Below are positions 27,356 to 33,185 of a stretch of DNA of 33,185 bases, one piece after another (position 1 is the first letter of the stretch; every line of letters starts with the position of its first letter). The position numbers and the translations under genes were made by a program. Below the pieces are notes generated by a model. That model made no database searches. It was not told where the DNA came from and worked only from the letters and a program-made list of their open reading frames with translations. The DNA comes from Flavobacteriaceae bacterium (lineage in GTDB: Bacteria; Bacteroidota; Bacteroidia; Flavobacteriales; Flavobacteriaceae): the NCBI GenBank assembly GCA_002728855.1, contig PBWA01000044.1:1-33185 (forward strand), in the 5' to 3' direction.

Positions 27356-30300
27356 TTAATCATTTAGAACCCATTCGCCCCTATTAATAAGAGGTTCTGC
27401 TTGTTTATATTTAACTTTTTTAGTTTCCCCCGAGCTAATATTTCTTATGATCACCTTTTCATTTCTTCCAATTTTGGGCTTTTCCCTTACAATAGTTTCA
27501 GTTACTTGGCTCTGTTGATTTCCAGCATTTGCTCCAACACTTCTATTTCTTTGAGCTAATTCCTCACTATTTAAAACCTCATCTTTTGATGTTCTATAGC
27601 TTTCAGATTCTTTTCTTTGTTTTGCTTCAGTTATCGATGACTCATTATGTGTTGGAATATTTCCTTTGAAAAGAAATGATAGAACTTCTTTATTTAGTTT
27701 ATTAATCATCGATTTAAACAATTCAAATGACTCAAATTTATAAATCAAAAGAGGATCTTTTTGCTCATGAACAGCTAGTTGAACAGATTGTTTTAATTCA
27801 TCCATTTTTCTTAGATGAGTTTTCCACTCTTCATCAATTAAAGCAAGAGATATATTTTTTTCAAAATCATCAATTAGGGTTTTACCTTCAGACTCATAGG
27901 CATTTTTAAGATTAGTTACAACATTTAATGTCTTTACTCCGTCTGAGAATGGGACAACAATTCTTTCAAATTTATTATTTGTTTTTTCAAAAACATTTTT
28001 AATAACTGGATAGGCGATTTCAGCACTTGATTTATTTTTATTTTGATAATTAGAACTTAAAATATCATATAGTTTATTAATAATTTCATTCTCCTCAGAA
28101 TCATTAAATTCTGATTCGTCAATTGGAGATGTAATTGAAAAATTACTTATTATTTCAAATTCAAAATTTTTATAATCATTAGATATTTTATTTTCCGTTG
28201 TAATATTTTCACATGTATCAAATAGCATATTTGCAATATCTACCTTTAATCGATTACCTAGGATTGCATTTTTTCTTCTTTTATATATTACCTCTCTTTG
28301 TGCGTTCATCACATCATCATACTCAAGAAGTCTTTTTCGAATTCCAAAATTATTTTCTTCAACTTTTTTCTGTGCGCGTTCAATAGACTTAGTCATCAGT
28401 GAATGTTGAATTACCTCACCTTCTTTAAGCCCCATTCTATCCATTACTTTTGCAACTCTTTCTGAGCCAAAAAGCCTCATAAGATTATCTTCAAGGGAAA
28501 CATAAAATTGTGAGCTCCCTGGATCCCCTTGCCTTCCTGATCGACCTCTTAATTGACGATCTACTCTTCTTGAGTCATGTCTCTCTGTACCTACAATAGC
28601 AAGACCACCAGAATTTTTAACTTCATTAGATAGTTTAATGTCAGTTCCTCGACCTGCCATATTTGTAGCAATTGTTACTACTCCATCTTTTCCAGCTTCA
28701 GCAACAATTTCAGCTTCTTTTTTATGTAGTTTAGCGTTTAGGACATTATGATAAACTTTCCTTATTTTAAGCATTTTACTTAGTAATTCAGAAATTTCTA
28801 CTGATGTTGTACCAATAAGAACTGGTCTCCCCTCTTTTGATAAAGAAACGACTTCATCTATTACGGCATTATATTTTTCTCTCTTAGTTTTATATATCAA
28901 ATCATTTTTATCATCTCTAGCAATTGGTTCATTTGTTGGAATTTCTACAACATCTAATTTATATATTTCCCAAAATTCTCCTGCCTCAGTAATTGCAGTT
29001 CCTGTCATGCCAGAGAGTTTTTCATACATTCTGAAGTAATTTTGAAGAGTTATTGTTGCAAAAGTTTGAGTCGCAGCTTCTATTTTGACATTTTCTTTTG
29101 CTTCAATTGCTTGATGTAGGCCATCAGAATATCTTCTACCATCCATAATCCTTCCTGTTTGCTCATCAACAATCATTACCTTATTCTCCATGACAACATA
29201 TTCTATATCTTTTTCAAAAAGAGTGTAAGCTTTTAAAAGCTGATTCATTGAATGAATACGCTCTCCTTTTGTGTCAAATTCTTTGAAAAGATTTTCTTTT
29301 TGCTTTGCTTCTTCTTTTGGATCTAAATTTTGATTTTCAATTAAGGCAACTTCATTTCCAATATCCGGAAGAATAAAAGAGTTTTTATCATCATTATTTT
29401 TAGAAAGTGTTTCTATACCCCTGTCTGTAAGTTCAATTTGATTATTTTTTTCATCAATAGTAAAGTATAATTCGGTATCAACTTTTGGCATTTCCCTGTT
29501 ATTGTCTTGCATGTAGAAGTTTTCAGTTTTCTGAAGTAGTTGTTTGATACCTTCTTCACTAAGAAATTTAATAAGTGCTTTGTTTTTGGGAAGTCCTCTG
29601 AAAACTCTCAACAATAAGAATCCCCCTTTTTCAGTATCTCCAGCAGCTAAAACTTTCTTACAATCAGCTAAGACACTAGTTAATAATTTTCTTTGTTTAG
29701 AGACTAAATCTGCTATTTTAGGCTTTAATTCATCAAACTCATGTCTATCTCCTTTTGGAGTTGGCCCGGATATTATTAGAGGGGTTCTGGCATCATCAAT
29801 CAAAACTGAGTCAACTTCATCAATAATTGCATAATGATGTTTTCTTTGAACAAGATCATCAGCGGAATGAGCCATATTATCCCTTAAATAATCAAATCCA
29901 AACTCATTATTTGTACCATAAGTAATATCAGCCTTATATGCATCTCTTCTCTCTTGACTATTTGGTTTGTGATAGTCAATACAATCAATACTTAGTCCAT
30001 GGAATTGAAAAATTGGCCCCATCCACGAACTATCTCTTTTAGCTAAATAATCATTCACCGTTACCAGATGAACACCTTTTCCAGTTAAAGCGTTAAGATA
30101 AATCGGTAAAGTGGCAGCAAGTGTTTTACCTTCACCTGTTTGCATTTCAGAGATTTTTCCTTGATGTAGAGCTATGCCACCAATGAGTTGGACATCATAA
30201 TGTACCATATCCCATATTATAGGTTTTCCTGCGGCATCCCATGAATTAGTCCATATCGCTTTATTGTCTTTGAGCCTTATGAAATCATTTTCTTGGGATA

Positions 30301-30718
30301 GGATTCTATCATATTCAGTTGCTTCAACTTCAATTTCTTTATTATTTAAAAATCTTCTACAAGTCTCCTTAACCACTGCAAAAGCTTCAGGAAGAATTTC
30401 ATCTAAAGTTTTTGATATTTTTTGCTGTAAAGCATTTTCAAACTTATCAATCTTTTGATAAAGAATTTCTTTTTGATTGAGATCTTCAGTTTTTTGAATT
30501 TCTAATTCATTTTGTTTTATTTCTTGAATTAAATCATTTGATTCATTAAAAATTCGTTTTTTAAATTCATTTGTTTTATCTCGAAGATCATCATCAGATA
30601 ATGAATTATATGAGCTGTAAAAAGAATTTATCTTATCAACTATTGGATAAATTTTAGATAAATCTTTTTTTGCCTTGTTTCCAACAAAAATTTTTAAAAT
30701 AGAATTTAATAGACCCAT
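27356..30718 (-). CDS. secA: Preprotein translocase subunit SecA (Bacteroidota type, no C-terminal Zn-binding motif)
   Basis: 1120 aa; MQTGEGKTLAATLP, VTVNDYLAKRDSSWMGP, DEVDSVLIDDARTPLIISG, MAGRGTDIKL, RQLRGRSGRQGDPGSS; ends ...GEWVLND. Confidence 0.97.
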   Translation of the reverse strand: MGLLNSILKIFVGNKAKKDLSKIYPIVDKINSFYSSYNSLSDDDLRDKTNEFKKRIFNESNDLIQEIKQNELEIQKTEDLNQKEILYQKIDKFENALQQKISKTLDEILPEAFAVVKETCRRFLNNKEIEVEATEYDRILSQENDFIRLKDNKAIWTNSWDAAGKPIIWDMVHYDVQLIGGIALHQGKISEMQTGEGKTLAATLPIYLNALTGKGVHLVTVNDYLAKRDSSWMGPIFQFHGLSIDCIDYHKPNSQERRDAYKADITYGTNNEFGFDYLRDNMAHSADDLVQRKHHYAIIDEVDSVLIDDARTPLIISGPTPKGDRHEFDELKPKIADLVSKQRKLLTSVLADCKKVLAAGDTEKGGFLLLRVFRGLPKNKALIKFLSEEGIKQLLQKTENFYMQDNNREMPKVDTELYFTIDEKNNQIELTDRGIETLSKNNDDKNSFILPDIGNEVALIENQNLDPKEEAKQKENLFKEFDTKGERIHSMNQLLKAYTLFEKDIEYVVMENKVMIVDEQTGRIMDGRRYSDGLHQAIEAKENVKIEAATQTFATITLQNYFRMYEKLSGMTGTAITEAGEFWEIYKLDVVEIPTNEPIARDDKNDLIYKTKREKYNAVIDEVVSLSKEGRPVLIGTTSVEISELLSKMLKIRKVYHNVLNAKLHKKEAEIVAEAGKDGVVTIATNMAGRGTDIKLSNEVKNSGGLAIVGTERHDSRRVDRQLRGRSGRQGDPGSSQFYVSLEDNLMRLFGSERVAKVMDRMGLKEGEVIQHSLMTKSIERAQKKVEENNFGIRKRLLEYDDVMNAQREVIYKRRKNAILGNRLKVDIANMLFDTCENITTENKISNDYKNFEFEIISNFSITSPIDESEFNDSEENEIINKLYDILSSNYQNKNKSSAEIAYPVIKNVFEKTNNKFERIVVPFSDGVKTLNVVTNLKNAYESEGKTLIDDFEKNISLALIDEEWKTHLRKMDELKQSVQLAVHEQKDPLLIYKFESFELFKSMINKLNKEVLSFLFKGNIPTHNESSITEAKQRKESESYRTSKDEVLNSEELAQRNRSVGANAGNQQSQVTETIVREKPKIGRNEKVIIRNISSGETKKVKYKQAEPLINRGEWVLND

Positions 30719-30790
30719 GAAGAAAAAAAAATATTTAGTTCAAATTTAAGTAAAATAAAGCCTGAAATTGACTTTTGAATGGATTATGAA

Positions 30791-31012
30791 TTAATATTCA
30801 TCTTCATTCCAAAGATAATCTTCTTCTGTAGGAAAATCTGGCCATATTTCTTCAATGGACTCATAAATATCCCCTTCATCTTCCATGGATTGAAGATTTT
30901 CAACAACTTCTAGCGGAGCTCCAGTTCGAATTGAAAAGTCGATAAGCTCATCTTTACTTGCAGGCCATGGGGCATCACTTAAATATGATGCAAGTTCTAA
31001 TGTCCAATACAT
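30791..31012 (-). CDS. DUF2795 domain protein
   Basis: 73 aa; WTLELASYLSDAPWPASKDELIDFSIRTGAPLEVVENLQSMEDEGDIYESIEEIWPD. Confidence 0.85.
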   Translation of the reverse strand: MYWTLELASYLSDAPWPASKDELIDFSIRTGAPLEVVENLQSMEDEGDIYESIEEIWPDFPTEEDYLWNEDEY

Positions 31013-31029
31013 AATAAAATCAATTTTTG

Positions 31030-31059
31030 CAAAAATATATTTTTAACTTAAAATTGCAA
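31030..31059 (-). promoter_or_regulatory. Bacteroidota-type promoter of the DUF2795 gene (possibly also secA)
   Basis: Minus strand TTG (31057-31059), 19-nt spacer, -7 TATTTTTG (31030-31037), start codon at 31012. Confidence 0.65.
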
Positions 31060-31235
31060 GAATTGTTGCTGTTTTTTTTAGTATCTCAATTTATCAGTTA
31101 GAAAATAGAATTGTCTGTAAATTTATGACATACAATAAACTATTATTTTAAGTGCGGACATATATAATTCAACATTAAAAAATCAATCTAAATATATCTA
31201 TATTTATTAAAAATTAGTTTGAAAATAATTTTTGA

Positions 31236-32414
31236 ATGCAAGAAATTTTCATTAGTTCAGTAATTAAATTTTTAAAAATCTCATTTTTATTTTTTTTGTA
31301 TCCTTTTACTGTATTTTCAATTGAAGGTAAAAATGAGCTCTTTTCTGTTGTAACAATTGGGCCATATCAAAATGAACTATATAGCGCTTTTGGACATTCT
31401 GGCATTAGATATCAAAATTTTGAGAAAAATATAGATGTATTTTATAACTATGGTGTTTTTGATTTCAATCAACCAAATTTTTATACAAATTATGTTAAAG
31501 GTGAACTATTATATATGGTTGGGAAATATGATTATAGTTTTTCTGAAAGATATTATTCTAATCAAGAAAGATATATAAAAGAACAGATCCTAAACTTAAA
31601 CTCAGATGAAAAAATATTTTTATATAATTATCTTGAAAATAATATTAAAGAAGAGAATAAGTTTTATTTGTACAATTATATATATAATAATTGTTCAACT
31701 AAAATAAGAGATATTTTAAAGCTCACAGTTGGTGAAAAATTAAATTTCAATGATCCACCTCTTAATTTATCTTATAGATCTCTTATAGATAATTATTTAC
31801 ACAATTATAAATGGGCAGGTATAGGCATAGATATTTGCTTAGGGTCTGGAATTGACTATATATCATCTAGTTATAATTCTATGTTTTTGCCTGAGTATCT
31901 ATTTTCATCACTTGAAAATGCTACGATAGGAAATAATAAACTTGTATCAGAGACAAAAATAAATAAGTTAGGTAATAATCAAATTTTTTCAAATGGATTT
32001 TTCTCTCCTAACATAGTTTTATCACTCTTTTTATTTATCTCTTTATATTTTTCATATCTACAGATTAAAGGGTATTTCTCATATATATATTTTGATTCTT
32101 TATTGTTCTTTATATCTGGAAGTATTGGTATACTAATTTTATTTTTATGGATTTTCACTGATCATATTTCTGCTAATAATCTTAATATTTTATGGGCTTT
32201 TCCATTTAATATTTTTGTTCCTTTTTTTATTAAAAGGAGCTCCTCAAGATTTTTAAATAACTATATGATGTTGTCTGGAATAATGACATTTTTAATTCTT
32301 TTTTTATGGGTTATTAATTCTAAACTTTTTAATGACTCTTTAATGATTTTTATTTTTTCAATTTTTTTAAGGTCTTCAACTAATGTGATTCATTATTTTA
32401 GGCATAATAATTAA
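31236..32414 (+). CDS. DUF4105 membrane protein, candidate Lnb-type lipoprotein N-acyltransferase
   Basis: Signal peptide; SVVTIGPYQNELYSAFGHSGIRY...FYNYGVFDF..NFYTNYVKGELLYMVG...YIYNNCSTKIRD; C-terminal TM helices. Confidence 0.8.
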   Translation: MQEIFISSVIKFLKISFLFFLYPFTVFSIEGKNELFSVVTIGPYQNELYSAFGHSGIRYQNFEKNIDVFYNYGVFDFNQPNFYTNYVKGELLYMVGKYDYSFSERYYSNQERYIKEQILNLNSDEKIFLYNYLENNIKEENKFYLYNYIYNNCSTKIRDILKLTVGEKLNFNDPPLNLSYRSLIDNYLHNYKWAGIGIDICLGSGIDYISSSYNSMFLPEYLFSSLENATIGNNKLVSETKINKLGNNQIFSNGFFSPNIVLSLFLFISLYFSYLQIKGYFSYIYFDSLLFFISGSIGILILFLWIFTDHISANNLNILWAFPFNIFVPFFIKRSSSRFLNNYMMLSGIMTFLILFLWVINSKLFNDSLMIFIFSIFLRSSTNVIHYFRHNN

Positions 32415-32437
32415 ATATAGAAGTTAGATGAGTAAAA

Positions 32438-32445
32438 TACTTTTG
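32438..32445 (+). promoter_or_regulatory. Candidate -7 box TACTTTTG upstream of the pssA-like gene
   Basis: Matches TAnnTTTG; no clear -33 TTG; 57 nt between the box and ATG 32503. Confidence 0.35.
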
Positions 32446-32502
32446 CTAAAATAATTCTGTATCAATTACATGCGTATATTGTCTTACTTTTATAAAATTT
32501 AA

Positions 32503-33185
32503 ATGATCAAAAAAATAATCCCATCTTTTTTTACACTTCTTAATCTTATTTTTGGGTGTATTGCTATTTCTTTTGTTTTTACTAATCAGTTTTTACTTGT
32601 TTTCATTTTTATGCTATTAGGAATTTTCTGTGATTTTTTAGATGGATTTTTTGCCAGAATCTTAAATTCAGAGACTGATTTTGGGGTTCAATTAGATTCT
32701 ATGGCTGATGTTATAACTAGTGCATTTTTACCTGGTCTTATTCTAAGCCAAATCATTATTTTAAATGGTAGTAATTCAATCTTAGTTGATTTAAGCTCTT
32801 TTATTAATGAAAAAATAGATTTTATACCATTAGCAATATGCGGTTATATCTTGACTCTCGCAGCAGTTATTAGATTAGCTAAATTTAATATTGATGCAAA
32901 TAATAAAAAGAATAAAGATTTTAAGGGTTTACCTGCTCCAGCAATGGCAATCTTTTTTGGTTCTTTGCAACCATTGATTGAATCCTCAAATTTCATGTTT
33001 TTAAAGCCAGTTCTAGGTTCAAACAATAATTTAATACTTTTAGCAATTTTTTTTGGATTTTTAATGAATTCAAATATTAATTTTTTTTCAATTAAGTCCT
33101 TAAAAGGAACTACTATGGATAAAATGTTTAAAATAGTTATAGTTTTAACTGGAATTGTTTCTGTTTTTATTTTCGGTTTTGCTGG
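32503..33185 (+). CDS. pssA: CDP-alcohol phosphatidyltransferase, probable CDP-diacylglycerol-serine O-phosphatidyltransferase (3' truncated by window end)
   Basis: Manual translation with no stop to window end: MIKKIIPSFFTLLNLIFGCIAI...FCDFLDGFFARILNSETDFGVQLDSMADVI, i.e. D(x)2DG(x)2AR(x)8G(x)3D(x)3D. Not in the ORF track because it lacks a stop. Confidence 0.88.
   Translation, partial: MIKKIIPSFFTLLNLIFGCIAISFVFTNQFLLVFIFMLLGIFCDFLDGFFARILNSETDFGVQLDSMADVITSAFLPGLILSQIIILNGSNSILVDLSSFINEKIDFIPLAICGYILTLAAVIRLAKFNIDANNKKNKDFKGLPAPAMAIFFGSLQPLIESSNFMFLKPVLGSNNNLILLAIFFGFLMNSNINFFSIKSLKGTTMDKMFKIVIVLTGIVSVFIFGFA

Noticed and set aside
32844-33026. 60-aa minus-strand ORF at the window end
   Set aside because: Antisense to the intact, truncated pssA-like reading frame, which carries the full CDP-alcohol phosphatidyltransferase motif.

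Overview
This is a 33.2-kb, AT-rich, densely packed chromosomal segment. Gene content, Bacteroidota-type promoters (-33 TTG / -7 TAnnTTTG) and a T9SS type-B sorting domain point to a flavobacterium-like genome; the taxonomy is my inference. Most genes are core or housekeeping: M16 peptidase, CaCA antiporter, type-II glutamine synthetase, purM-like/prfA/pyrF, amidohydrolase, a porin-like OMP/PII/Amt cluster, crcB, MazG-like, ilvE, TIGR01777 epimerase, grpE/dnaJ, an NtrC-like response regulator, M28 peptidase, MATE, PAP2, msrA, GT4, sterol-desaturase family, secA, DUF2795, a DUF4105 (Lnb-like) protein, and a 3'-truncated pssA-like gene that is absent from the supplied ORF track. I saw no CRISPR array, transposase, prophage, rRNA or tRNA. 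The most unusual non-coding signal is the ~240-nt gap between the amt stop and the amidohydrolase start (11810-12053). It packs three long perfect inverted repeats (13, 14 and 13 bp arms). One closes a ~98-nt element with a multi-tier, 6S-like secondary structure that could be an unannotated structured RNA. Other points of interest are a dyad next to the porin/PII/Amt promoter, an NtrC-like regulator with GSFTSA in place of GAFTGA and no C-terminal HTH, and three convergent gene pairs that interlock by exactly 4 nt (TTAA/TTAG) at their stop codons.
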